In this document: piece after piece, positions 15,899-23,965 of the stretch | How positions within the stretch are numbered: position 1 is the first letter of the stretch | Layout: the number at the start of each line of letters is the position of its first letter | Assembly: GCF_014649395.1 (NCBI RefSeq) | Contig: NZ_BMSY01000003.1 | Location: 372,001-436,000, forward strand | From: Streptomyces aureoverticillatus | GTDB lineage: Bacteria > Actinomycetota > Actinomycetes > Streptomycetales > Streptomycetaceae | Length of the DNA stretch: 64,000 nt | Direction of reading: 5' to 3' | Notes under the pieces: model-generated | What the model saw: only the letters and a program-made list of their open reading frames with translations | Database searches by the model: none | Told to the model about the DNA's origin: nothing | Position numbers and translations under genes: made by a program

Positions 15899-17197
15899 AT
15901 GACCGCGCCCAAGGCCCCGGACGCCGACTCCGCCGACCTCGACCCAGATCCGTTCGACGCCGTCGTGCTCGCGGGCGGGCGGGCCGCGCGGCTCGGTGGC
16001 GCGGACAAGCCGGGTATGCGGGTGGGCGGCAGGGCCCTGCTGGAGCGGGTGCTCGCGGCGTGCGCCGGGGCCGGGACGACCGTCGTCGTCGCGGCGCCCC
16101 GGCCCACCGGGCGGCCCGTGGTGTGGGCGCGCGAGGAGCCCGCGGGCGGTGGGCCGCTGGCCGCGCTGGACGCCGGGCTGCGCCGGACCGGGGCCGACGT
16201 TGTCGTGGTGCTCTCCGCCGACCTGCCGTTCCTCCGGGAGCAGACCGTGCGTCGGCTCGTCGCCGCCCTGAGGGCGGCCGACGGCGCGGACGGCGTGGTG
16301 CTGACCGACCCCGAGGGCCGGGACCAGCCGCTCGTCGCGGCGTACCGGAGCGCGGCTCTGCGGCGCGGGTTGGCGGCGCTCGCGGACGACGGGGCGGCGG
16401 CGGAAGAGGCGGGAAAGGCGGCGGACGAGGGTTCGGGGCGTGGGGGCGCTGTGCCGCCGGGCGGGGCGGCGGGCGCGCGCGGGCTGACCGGGCTTCCGCT
16501 GCGGCGGCTCACCACGCGGCTCGAACTGGTGCGGATCGCCGACCCCCTCGCCGCGTTCGACTGCGACACCTGGGACGACATCGCCGCGGCCCGCGCGCGG
16601 ATCAGGGAGCATGGGCACGTGTTGGATGAATGGATTACCGCAGTCAAGGACGAACTGGGCATCGAGCTCGACGTCGACACCGGCATCCTGCTCGACCTCG
16701 CCCGCGACGCCGCGCACGGTGTGGCCCGGCCCGCGGCACCCCTGACCACCTTCCTCGTCGGGTACGCGGCGGCGCGGGCCTCGGCCGGCGGGGGCGGGGC
16801 GCAGGCCGTGGCGGAGGCCGCCCGCAAGGCGGCGGCGCTTGCCGCCCGGTGGGCGGAGGAGGATCGGCCGGACGCGACCGGCGGGACGCCCGCGCCCGGC
16901 ATGCCGTCGCCCTCGCCGTCGGGCATGGCGGCGTCGTCCGGCACACACTCGCCCCACGCGCCCCCCGGCACGCCCTCCACCCCCGGTCCGGATGTCCCCT
17001 TCGCGCCTGAGCCGGATGTGCCCTTCACACCTGAGCCGGATGTGCCCTTCGCGCCCGAGCCGGACGTGCCCTTCACACCTGAGCCGGATGTCCCCTTCAC
17101 GCCGAAGCCCGACGTTCCTTTCACGCCTGAGCCGGATGTGCCCTTCACTCCCGAGCCGGACGTGCCCACCAGCCCCAAGCCGGAAGACACCCCGTGA
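15899..17197 (+). CDS. MobA-like nucleotidyltransferase fused to DUF6457 with a repeat tail
   Basis: 432 residues. Residues about 18-240 form a MobA-type transferase (LAGGRAARLGGADKP, then SADLPFL) that would attach GMP to molybdopterin. Residues about 242-320 match the small DUF6457 domain (LDEWITAVKDELGIELDVDT), usually a separate protein beside mobA. The C-terminal 80 residues are disordered and end in eight octapeptides of the type DVPF(A/T)PEP. The GTG of moeA overlaps the stop. Molybdenum-cofactor role is supported by moeA next door. The tail uses CCT, GAT and ACA codons more than its surroundings. Confidence 0.85.
   Translation: MTAPKAPDADSADLDPDPFDAVVLAGGRAARLGGADKPGMRVGGRALLERVLAACAGAGTTVVVAAPRPTGRPVVWAREEPAGGGPLAALDAGLRRTGADVVVVLSADLPFLREQTVRRLVAALRAADGADGVVLTDPEGRDQPLVAAYRSAALRRGLAALADDGAAAEEAGKAADEGSGRGGAVPPGGAAGARGLTGLPLRRLTTRLELVRIADPLAAFDCDTWDDIAAARARIREHGHVLDEWITAVKDELGIELDVDTGILLDLARDAAHGVARPAAPLTTFLVGYAAARASAGGGGAQAVAEAARKAAALAARWAEEDRPDATGGTPAPGMPSPSPSGMAASSGTHSPHAPPGTPSTPGPDVPFAPEPDVPFTPEPDVPFAPEPDVPFTPEPDVPFTPKPDVPFTPEPDVPFTPEPDVPTSPKPEDTP
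16991..17182 (+). repeat. 24-bp coding minisatellite, eight copies
   Basis: Eight head-to-tail 24-bp units encode DVPFAPEP or DVPFTPEP-like octapeptides at the C-terminus of the MobA-like protein. Units differ mainly at silent sites and at one Ala/Thr position. The last unit is degenerate. Confidence 0.95.
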
Positions 17198-18975
17198 GCG
17201 GGCAGCACGCGGCTGACGCCGAGCTGGACGAGGCACTCGCCCTGGTCAACGAGGACCGGGCGAGGGGAGAGGCGGGCCTCGCGCGGCCACACAGCGCGAC
17301 AGCCGCAGGCGCACCGGGCGCACCCGGCACCTCCGGCACATCCAGTGCACCTGGCGCCCCCAACGCCCCCAGCGCCCCCGGCCCACCTGGCACCCAACCC
17401 CCCGCCCCCGTCACCCAGCGCCAACGCCCCGCAGCGCAGGCCAAACCGTCCGACGACGGCCTGCACTCACCGGGCCGCCGCCCCGAGGCGTCCGGCGTCC
17501 AGCCCGGCGGCCCTGCTCCCGAAGGCTCTGCTCCCGAAGGGCCCACGCCCAAAGCCCCCACTCCCGAAGGCCCAGCGCCCGCCGCCACCCACACCCACAC
17601 CACCCCCTGGTCCCAAGCCCGCTCCACCGCCCGCCGCGCAGGCGCCTCAGCCGCGGCCGAGGCGGCGAAGGCCCTCCAGGACGCGACCCGGCAGGCAAGC
17701 CCCCGCACACCCACAGCCGCCCCCGCGGGCACCCGCACCCCCACCGACACACCCAGCCCCGTCGGCACCCCCACCTCCCTCCCCCAAACCCTCGGCCGCA
17801 CCCTCCTCACCCCCCTCACCGCCCTCACCGACCTCCCCTCCTTCGACACCTCCGCGATGGACGGGTGGGCCGTGGCCGGCCCCGGGCCCTGGGTGCTGCT
17901 GCCCGACGGGATCCTCGCGGGGCAGGACAGCCCCCAGCCGCTGGGCGACGGTGAGGCGGTGCGGATCGCGACCGGTGCCCGGATCCCGCGGGACACCACC
18001 GCGGTGATCCGCAGCGAGCACGGCCATGTCGACGACAAGGGCCATCTGCACGCCCAGCGCGAGGTCGTCCCCGGTCAGGACATCCGGCCGCGCGGCCAGG
18101 AGTGCCGCGCGGGCGACCAACTGCTGCCGCCCGGCGCGCTGGTGACCCCGGCGGTCCTCGGACTGGCCGCTGCCGCCGGATACGACGCGCTGCACGTCGC
18201 CGCCCGTCCCCGTGTCGAAGTCCTCGTCCTGGGCGACGAGTTGCTCACCGAAGGGCTGCCCCAGGAGGGCCGCATCCGGGACGCGCTCGGCCCGATGCTG
18301 CCGCCGTGGCTGCGGGCACTCGGGGCGGAGGTGACCGCGGTCCGGCGGCTCGGGGACGACGCCGAGGCGCTGTACGAAGCCCTCGCCACCTCCACGGCCG
18401 ACCTCCTCGTGACGACCGGAGGCACCGCGTCCGGGCCCGTCGACCACGTCCACCCCACGCTGCGCCGCCTCGGCGCCGAACTGCTCGTCGACGGCGTCGC
18501 GGTGCGCCCCGGCCACCCCATGCTGCTCGCCCGCCTCCCCCGGACGACACCGGGGACGGCACCGGGGGCGGCAGCGGTCGGCCGAGGCGAGCGCCACCTC
18601 GTCGGCCTCCCCGGCAACCCCCTCGCCGCCGTCTCCGGCCTGCTGACCCTGGCCGAGCCCCTGCTGCGCGGGCTCGCGGGCCGCCCGGCCCCGGAGCCGT
18701 ACGCCGCGCCCCTGCGCGACGACGTACACGGTCATCCGCACGACACCCGGCTCGTGCCGGTCACGCTGCGCGGGGAGTACGCGGTGCCGCTGCACTACAA
18801 CGGTCCCGCGATGCTGCGCGGCATCGCGGTCGCCGACGGGCTCGCGGTGGTTCCGGCCGGCGGTGGGCGCAAGGGGCAGGAGCTGGAGATCCTCGATCTG
18901 CCCTGGGCCGAACCGGGCGGGCAGTACGGGGAGTTGGGCGGTTCCGGGCTCGACAGCGGGGCGTGTTTCACGTGA
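17194..18975 (+). CDS. moeA: molybdopterin molybdotransferase MoeA with long disordered N-terminus
   Basis: 593 residues against a usual 400-430. MoeA inserts molybdate into adenylylated molybdopterin. The core starts near residue 200 (SFDTSAMDGWAVAGPGPW) and includes VVTPGQD-like and GDELLTEGLP segments, then LLVTTGGTASGPVDHV and VDGVAVRPGHPMLLA. Two low-complexity insertions split the N-terminal helix region: a Pro/Ala/Gly tract at about 30-130 and a Pro/Thr tract at about 165-195. The GTG start overlaps the mobA-like stop. The stop overlaps the K+ channel start inside a parS site. Confidence 0.9.
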   Translation: MSGQHAADAELDEALALVNEDRARGEAGLARPHSATAAGAPGAPGTSGTSSAPGAPNAPSAPGPPGTQPPAPVTQRQRPAAQAKPSDDGLHSPGRRPEASGVQPGGPAPEGSAPEGPTPKAPTPEGPAPAATHTHTTPWSQARSTARRAGASAAAEAAKALQDATRQASPRTPTAAPAGTRTPTDTPSPVGTPTSLPQTLGRTLLTPLTALTDLPSFDTSAMDGWAVAGPGPWVLLPDGILAGQDSPQPLGDGEAVRIATGARIPRDTTAVIRSEHGHVDDKGHLHAQREVVPGQDIRPRGQECRAGDQLLPPGALVTPAVLGLAAAAGYDALHVAARPRVEVLVLGDELLTEGLPQEGRIRDALGPMLPPWLRALGAEVTAVRRLGDDAEALYEALATSTADLLVTTGGTASGPVDHVHPTLRRLGAELLVDGVAVRPGHPMLLARLPRTTPGTAPGAAAVGRGERHLVGLPGNPLAAVSGLLTLAEPLLRGLAGRPAPEPYAAPLRDDVHGHPHDTRLVPVTLRGEYAVPLHYNGPAMLRGIAVADGLAVVPAGGGRKGQELEILDLPWAEPGGQYGELGGSGLDSGACFT

Positions 18976-18978
18976 AAC
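18965..18978. other. parS: perfect parS centromere site (ParB binding)
   Basis: GTTTCACGTGAAAC is a perfect 14-bp palindrome identical to the parS consensus of Streptomyces. With flanks it matches 15 of the 16 bases of the longer Bacillus-type consensus. It covers the moeA stop and the GTG start of the channel gene. Such sites cluster around oriC, which fits the gene content of this window. No second perfect copy was noticed in the 64 kb. Confidence 0.9.
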
Positions 18979-20051
18979 TTCCCGGCCATGACGCGATCGC
19001 GCGCCAAGCCGACGAGCATTTGGTGACACATCGGGTCAAACTGCCTCGCCGTGTGGTCGAGCGACCGCTGCGCCAGGTCGGCAAGCGGCTGCTGATGGCG
19101 CTGTTCGTGCTCTTCGTGACGATCCTCATCGTGTGGGTCGACCGCGAGGGCTATCACGACAACGCCAACGGGACGATCGACTTCCTCGACGCCTCGTACT
19201 ACGCCACCGTGACGCTCTCCACCACCGGCTACGGCGACATCGTGCCGCACAGCGACAGCGCCCGGCTCACCAATATCCTGCTGGTCACGCCGCTGCGCGT
19301 GATCTTCCTGATCATCCTTGTCGGCACCACCCTCGAAGTGCTGACGGAACGCACCCGCGAGGAATGGCGGCTGTCCCGCTGGAGGTCCAACTTGCGTGAC
19401 CACACCGTCGTCATCGGCTTCGGCACCAAGGGCCGGTCCGCGGTGCAGACCGTGCAGGCGACCGGTCTGAAGCCCGAGCAGATCGTGGTCGTCGACCCGA
19501 GTTCGAAGGTCGTCGACGCGGCCACGGCGGAGGGTTTCGCCGGAGTCATCGGGGACGCGACCCGCAGCGATGTGCTGTTGCGGGCCGAGTTGCAGCGGGC
19601 GCGCCAGATCATCATCGCGACGCAGCGCGACGACACGGCGGTGCTCGTCGCGCTCACCGCGCGGCAGCTCAACCGGCAGGCGAAGATCGTGGCGGCGGTG
19701 CGTGAGGAGGAGAACGCTCCGCTGCTGCGCCAGTCCGGCGCCGACGCCGTCATCACCAGCGCCAGCGCGGCGGGCCGGCTGCTCGGTCTGTCGGTGCTCA
19801 GCCCGAGCGCGGGCCTGGTCATGGAGGACCTGATCCAGCAGGGCAGCGGGCTCGACCTCGTCGAACGGCCGGTGATAAAGGCCGAGGTGGGGCGGGGTGT
19901 GCGGGAGACGGACGACCTCGTCGTCAGTGTCGTACGCGGCCATCGCGTCCTCGGGTACGACGATCCGGCGATCGGCAAGCTGCAGTTGACGGACCGTCTG
20001 ATCACGATCGTGCGGGCGTCCCCGCAACCGTCTCCGCCGCAGGGCCGGTGA
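18972..20051 (+). CDS. two-TM potassium channel with RCK/TrkA-N domain
   Basis: 359-residue K+ channel protein. The first transmembrane helix is near 37-56 (LMALFVLFVTILIVWV). The selectivity filter TTGYGD lies near 83, and a second helix at about 102-120. The cytosolic RCK domain has the dinucleotide motif VVIGFGTKGRSAVQTV, and a TrkA-C-like region ends the protein. It would gate K+ flux in response to NAD(H) or another ligand. GTG 18972 overlaps the moeA stop (GTGA). An in-frame GTG three codons earlier is also possible. The last residues (QPSPPQGR) belong to a 30-bp repeat running past the stop. Confidence 0.88.
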   Translation: MKLPGHDAIARQADEHLVTHRVKLPRRVVERPLRQVGKRLLMALFVLFVTILIVWVDREGYHDNANGTIDFLDASYYATVTLSTTGYGDIVPHSDSARLTNILLVTPLRVIFLIILVGTTLEVLTERTREEWRLSRWRSNLRDHTVVIGFGTKGRSAVQTVQATGLKPEQIVVVDPSSKVVDAATAEGFAGVIGDATRSDVLLRAELQRARQIIIATQRDDTAVLVALTARQLNRQAKIVAAVREEENAPLLRQSGADAVITSASAAGRLLGLSVLSPSAGLVMEDLIQQGSGLDLVERPVIKAEVGRGVRETDDLVVSVVRGHRVLGYDDPAIGKLQLTDRLITIVRASPQPSPPQGR

Positions 20052-20265
20052 GCGCAGCCGTCTCCGCCGCAGGGCCGGTGAGCGCAGCCGTCTCCGCCGC
20101 AGGGCCCGCGACGCAGTCATCTCCGCCGCAGGGCCGGTGACGGCAGTCGGCTGCGCCGCAGGGCCGGTGACCGCAGTTCGCTCCGCAGCGGGGCCGGTGA
20201 CCACAGTCATCCCCACCGCAAGGCCGGCGACGCAGTCATCTCCGCCGCGCGGCCGGTTCCGGAGC
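20028..20265. repeat. 30-bp tandem repeat, about eight copies, starting inside the channel gene
   Basis: The first three units (from 20028, 20058 and 20088) are nearly identical 30-mers containing TCTCCGCCGCAGGGCCGGTGA. The next five degenerate toward 20265. The first holds the channel stop codon, and the second and several later units repeat a TGA. The rest of 20052-20348 shows no gene. Confidence 0.92.
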
Positions 20266-20348
20266 CGACGTGGACCCGGCCCCGCTGTCCGCGACCTGTG
20301 CCGCCTGTGACCCGGTGAGCTCGGGCGCCCGGGAGTAGCCTCGCCCGC

Positions 20349-21326
20349 ATGTATGCGATCACGATCCCCGAACCCGGCGGGCCCGAGGCGCTTCAGTGGG
20401 CCGAGGTCCCCGATCCCGTACCCGGTGACGGCGAGGTCCTCATCGATGTGGCCGCCAGCGCCGTGAACCGCGCCGACCTGCTGCAACGGCAGGGGTTCTA
20501 CGATCCGCCGCCCGGCACCTCCCGCTACCCGGGCCTGGAGTGCTCGGGCCGTATCGCCGCGGTCGGCGCCGGGGTCGCGGGCTGGTCGGTCGGCGACGAG
20601 GTGTGCGCGCTGCTCGCGGGCGGCGGGTACGCGGAGCGGGTCGCCGTGCCCGCCGGGCAGGTCCTGCCCGTGCCGGACGGCGTCGACCTCGTCACGGCCG
20701 CGGCACTGCCCGAGGTCACCTGCACGGTGTGGTCGAACGTGTTCATGGTCGCCCATCTGCGCCCCGGCGAGACCCTGCTGGCGCACGGCGGTGCGAGCGG
20801 CATCGGCACCATGGCGATCCAGCTCGCGAAGGCCGTCGGCGCCAAGGTGGCGGTGACCGCGGGCGGCAAGGAGAAGCTGGCGTTCTGCGCCGAGCTGGGC
20901 GCCGACGTGCTCATCGACTACCGCGAGCAGGACTTCGTCGAGGAGATCCGCCGGGCCACGGACGGCGCGGGCGCGGACGTCATCCTGGACATCATGGGCG
21001 CCAAGTACCTGGACCGGAACGTGCGCGCCCTCGCCGTCAACGGCCGCCTCGCCATCATCGGCATGCAGGGCGGGGTGAAGGGCGAGCTGAACATCGCCGC
21101 GCTCCTGGGCAAGCGCGGCGCCATCACGGCGACCTCGCTGCGCGGCCGCCCGGTGAGCGAGAAGTCCGCGATCGTCGCGGCGGTACGGGAACACGTGTGG
21201 CCGCTGATCGGCGCGGGCCAGGTCCGGCCGATCGTGGACCGCGCCTTCCCGATGCGGGAGGCGGCGGCCGCGCATCAGGTGCTCGAGGAGAGCGGCCACA
21301 TCGGGAAGGTCCTCCTCACGCGGTAG
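20349..21326 (+). CDS. NAD(P)H quinone oxidoreductase (MDR family, PIG3-like)
   Basis: 325-residue medium-chain reductase without structural zinc. Typical text: AVNRADLLQRQGFYDPPPG at about 38-56 and the cofactor site AHGGASGIGTMAIQLAKAVG at about 141-160. The C-terminal segment FPMREAAAAHQVLEESGHIGK is typical of the group. Members reduce quinones or other electrophiles with NADPH. It stands alone between two repeat arrays. Its last codons and TAG are part of a 27-bp duplication. Confidence 0.9.
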   Translation: MYAITIPEPGGPEALQWAEVPDPVPGDGEVLIDVAASAVNRADLLQRQGFYDPPPGTSRYPGLECSGRIAAVGAGVAGWSVGDEVCALLAGGGYAERVAVPAGQVLPVPDGVDLVTAAALPEVTCTVWSNVFMVAHLRPGETLLAHGGASGIGTMAIQLAKAVGAKVAVTAGGKEKLAFCAELGADVLIDYREQDFVEEIRRATDGAGADVILDIMGAKYLDRNVRALAVNGRLAIIGMQGGVKGELNIAALLGKRGAITATSLRGRPVSEKSAIVAAVREHVWPLIGAGQVRPIVDRAFPMREAAAAHQVLEESGHIGKVLLTR

Positions 21327-21368
21327 AGGGCCCTCCCCGCGCTCACGCGGTAGAGGGCCCTCCCCGAG
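21315..21368. repeat. 27-bp tandem duplication spanning the oxidoreductase stop codon
   Basis: Two units (21315-21341 and 21342-21368), 26 of 27 bases identical, start CTCACGCGGTAGAGGG. Each contains a TAG. The first TAG is the real stop of the upstream gene. Confidence 0.92.
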
Positions 21369-21515
21369 CCGGGTGTCGTCGAGATGCCGGATGCGGCGCG
21401 TCATGTGACGCTGGCCGTACGCCTCTTGATCCTCGCGTGCGGCGCGGGTCCGGGCGTTCCGCCATTTCCGGCGACTATCTCGGCGACGACCCGGCACCGG
21501 GAGGGGGTCAGCGCG

Positions 21516-21974
21516 GTGACATCACGGCTGCGGGGCGCGCTCCGCGCGGCGGCGGTACCACCGGTCCTCGTGGCGGCGCTGCTCCCCGTCGGGTTCGGTA
21601 CGACGACGGCGTACGCGGCTCCCGCGCCGTCCCCCGACGCCTCCGCCCCGGCCCCCTACTACGGCCCCGGCTCGCTGGCCGGAAACCGGGCGGGCGAAGG
21701 GCGGCAGCGCCCCGGACGGGTGCATCAGGGAGCCGTGCCCGACCCGGCCGTCTGGCGGCCGCTGCCGCTGCCGCCCCGCGAGGTACGCCGCCCGGAGCAG
21801 TCCAGGCCGACGCCGGTCCTGCCGCCGCCACCCCCCACCGCGGCCGACGCGCCCAGGGAGCGGGCGGCGGAGGGGCCCGCGTTCCCCGGCCTGCGGGTAC
21901 TGCCGCTCGGCGCGGGCATGGTCCTGATCGGCCTTGGCCTCGGCTTCCTGGGTCTGCGGCTGCGCCGGGGCTGA
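21516..21974 (+). CDS. small secreted/membrane-anchored proline-rich protein
   Basis: 152-residue protein with an N-terminal signal peptide (basic VTSRLRGALRAAA, then a hydrophobic run ending near AYAAPAP). The middle is Pro/Arg-rich. A C-terminal transmembrane helix (LPLGAGMVLIGLGLGFLGL) is followed by RLRRG. This layout resembles a sortase substrate tail but lacks an LPxTG. The GTG at 21516 has GGGAGGGGG eight bases upstream, better than an ATG at 21384. Function unknown. Confidence 0.65.
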   Translation: MTSRLRGALRAAAVPPVLVAALLPVGFGTTTAYAAPAPSPDASAPAPYYGPGSLAGNRAGEGRQRPGRVHQGAVPDPAVWRPLPLPPREVRRPEQSRPTPVLPPPPPTAADAPRERAAEGPAFPGLRVLPLGAGMVLIGLGLGFLGLRLRRG

Positions 21975-22080
21975 CCGCGTGCCGTGCCGGTCGACAAGGC
22001 AGACGCCCTCGTACACGGTGGATCACCGTCGGATGGGGGCACCACGGAGGTGTGGGCAACAGGTGCGAGAGAATGGCGGC

Positions 22081-22620
22081 ATGGAGATGCCGAGGAACGA
22101 ACGGTCGCCGGAGAATCCCCAGGTCCTGGTCGTGGGCCAGGACGGAATGGCTCTCGGTGGCGGAGACGACGAGTCCCGCGAGGTCCCGGTGACAGACATG
22201 GTCGAGCAGCCCGCGAAGGTCATGCGCATCGGCAGCATGATCAAGCAGCTGCTGGAGGAAGTGCGGGCGGCGCCTCTCGACGAGGCGAGCCGGGTGCGCC
22301 TCAAGGAGATCCACTCCAGCTCCGTGAAGGAGCTGGAGGACGGCCTGGCCCCCGAGCTCGTCGAGGAGCTGGAGCGGCTCTCGCTCCCCTTCACCGAGGA
22401 GGGGACGCCGAGCGACGCGGAACTGCGCATCGCGCAGGCCCAGTTGGTGGGCTGGCTCGAAGGCCTCTTCCACGGGATCCAGACGACCCTGTTCGCCCAG
22501 CAGATGGCCGCGCGGGCCCAGCTCGAGCAGATGCGCCGCGCGCTGCCGCCCGGCGTGGGCGGCCACGAGGGCGGCGAGGAGGGCGGCATCGCGGGCCGCA
22601 GCGGCGGCCCGTACCTCTAG
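22081..22620 (+). CDS. bpa: bacterial proteasome activator Bpa/PafE
   Basis: 179-residue ATP-independent ring activator that opens the 20S proteasome gate in actinobacteria. The family core (KVMRIGSMIKQLLEEVRAAP, then LVGWLEGLFHGIQTTLFAQQ) is clear. The C-terminus GPYL supplies the Tyr-x docking tail (hydrophobic-Tyr-x type motif) that inserts into the proteasome. ATG 22081 is used; ATG 22087 is an alternative. The gene is monocistronic and ends before a strong bidirectional hairpin. Confidence 0.92.
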   Translation: MEMPRNERSPENPQVLVVGQDGMALGGGDDESREVPVTDMVEQPAKVMRIGSMIKQLLEEVRAAPLDEASRVRLKEIHSSSVKELEDGLAPELVEELERLSLPFTEEGTPSDAELRIAQAQLVGWLEGLFHGIQTTLFAQQMAARAQLEQMRRALPPGVGGHEGGEEGGIAGRSGGPYL

Positions 22621-22772
22621 CCGCCAGGCACGGCCACGGCCGTACGACGGACCCAGCCGTAAGGAACGGCCGTACGCCGGACAGAAACGACGGACGCGTA
22701 CGACGCACCCGTACGTCGTACGCGTACGACGCACACATACGACGCACACGAACGACGCACACATACGACGAC

Positions 22773-22803
22773 GGGGCCCGGCACACACCGTGTGCCGGGC
22801 CCC
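22773..22803. terminator. bidirectional terminator between bpa and the AhpD-like gene
   Basis: A perfect 14-bp stem of GGGGCCCGGCACAC type with a 3-base loop lies between converging genes. Upstream, 22690-22770 holds short ACGACGCACAC-like repeats of unclear meaning. Confidence 0.8.
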
Positions 22804-22805
22804 TT

Positions 22806-22853
22806 CCTGTCGGCCTGTCGGCCTGTCGGCCTGTCGGCCTGTCGGCCTGTCGG
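22806..22853. repeat. 8-bp tandem repeat (CCTGTCGG x6)
   Basis: Six exact copies of CCTGTCGG stop one base short of the minus-strand stop codon at 22855. A pure octamer array like this is prone to slippage and length variation. Confidence 0.97.
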
Positions 22854-22854
22854 C

Positions 22855-23316
22855 TCAGACCCACTTCGTGCCGGCGGGCTCCTTGATCGTGGTGTTGATG
22901 CGGTTGAACATGTTCGTCACGCCGATGACCAGGATCAGGGCGGACAGCTCCCGCTCGTCGAAGTGATCGGCGACCTCGTCCCACAGCGCGTCGGGGACCG
23001 GCTCGGCGGAGCGGTCGGCGAGACGCGTGACGGCTTCGGTCAGGGTGAGCGCGGCTCGTTCGGCATCCGAGTAGAACGGAGCCTCGCGCCAGGCGGACAC
23101 ATTGGTGATCCGCTCGGTGGTCGTCCCCGCCTTGCCGAGGTTCTCCGTGTGGCCGTGGACGCAGGCGCTGCAGCCGTTGATCTGGCTGGCGCGCAGGGCG
23201 ACGATCTCCTGGAGCTCCTGCGGGAGCCCGCCCTCGCTGATGGCCTTGAAGATGCTGCCGATGCCCTTCATGCCGTCGGGGAGGACGAACGCCGGGTTCT
23301 TCATTCGTGCTTGCAT
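22855..23316 (-). CDS. carboxymuconolactone decarboxylase / AhpD-like family protein
   Basis: 153-residue AhpD-fold protein. The redox motif is CSACVHGH (about 48-55), preceded by ALRASQINGC. Members act as alkylhydroperoxidases or related thiol enzymes. Together with the upstream membrane protein it reads away from a TetR gene, so all three probably form one regulon controlled by the operators at 23966-24048. Confidence 0.88.
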   Translation of the reverse strand: MQARMKNPAFVLPDGMKGIGSIFKAISEGGLPQELQEIVALRASQINGCSACVHGHTENLGKAGTTTERITNVSAWREAPFYSDAERAALTLTEAVTRLADRSAEPVPDALWDEVADHFDERELSALILVIGVTNMFNRINTTIKEPAGTKWV

Positions 23317-23401
23317 GACTGTTCCTTCTGAGTACGGTCCGCGCGTGCCGCGGACGTTCGGGTGGTGCTGTGGGGGGTCTGGGGGCTGGGGGCGGGGCGC
23401 G

Positions 23402-23920
23402 TCAGGCCACGGCGACGGCGGTCAGGGCCAGGGCCGAGCCCGCGAAGACGACCGCGTGCCGGGCGTTCTGCAGGACCTTCACCCAGGCGGGGAACGCGCC
23501 CTCGGCGGCCTTGAGGAAGGCGGCCACGTCGACGCGGGCGAGCACCGGGTCGCCCTTGCGCCGGAAGGCGGTCTCGACGGAGCGGGTCGCGGTCAGGTTG
23601 CTGTGCAGGATCAGCGCGTTCATCGCGATGACCAGGGACTGGAAGGCCCAGGTCAGCGGCTCGGACCAGCCGTGGTCCGCGAAGCCGAGCCCGGCCAGGG
23701 CCACCATCACCGCGGCGACCGCGAGCGGGGCCAGGGTCTCGTGCCCACCGGCGTCGAACCGCAGGCCGTTGGCCTCCAGGACGCCCGCCGGCACGCCCTG
23801 ACGGTCCAGCTCCCGGTCGGCGGCGGCCTTCGCCGCGGCGCCGAAGCGGTGCCGCACCAGCGGGATGCTGAGGAAGGCCACGGCGACGAGCAACTGGCAG
23901 ATCGCGGCGAAGGCGTTCAT
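23402..23920 (-). CDS. integral membrane protein of unknown function
   Basis: 172-residue protein with hydrophobic stretches at about 5-20, 60-80, 88-105 and 150-172, so probably four helices. No motif is recognised; it loosely resembles DUF1772/DoxX-like membrane proteins. It is the first gene leaving the divergent TetR operator region, with AhpD-like 85 bases downstream. Probably a stress- or drug-responsive membrane component. Confidence 0.7.
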   Translation of the reverse strand: MNAFAAICQLLVAVAFLSIPLVRHRFGAAAKAAADRELDRQGVPAGVLEANGLRFDAGGHETLAPLAVAAVMVALAGLGFADHGWSEPLTWAFQSLVIAMNALILHSNLTATRSVETAFRRKGDPVLARVDVAAFLKAAEGAFPAWVKVLQNARHAVVFAGSALALTAVAVA

Positions 23921-23965
23921 GGCGTTCTCCTTGTGAGGCCGGGAGGCGAGCCCCCGCAGGACTGA

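Noticed and set aside
14101..17466. Very long open frame on the minus strand opposite bkdC, mobA and moeA
   Set aside because: Composition is Gly/Arg/Ser-rich with no domain. Such frames are expected opposite G+C-rich genes with biased third positions.
20028..20265. CRISPR-like array of 30-bp units
   Set aside because: Units are contiguous and have no unique spacers. No cas genes are nearby. It is a minisatellite.
22690..22770. GTACGTCGTACGCGTACGAC-like stretch as an operator cluster
   Set aside because: Repeats of ACGACGCACAC are imperfect and lie between convergent genes, where promoter elements are unlikely. Low-complexity drift is more likely.
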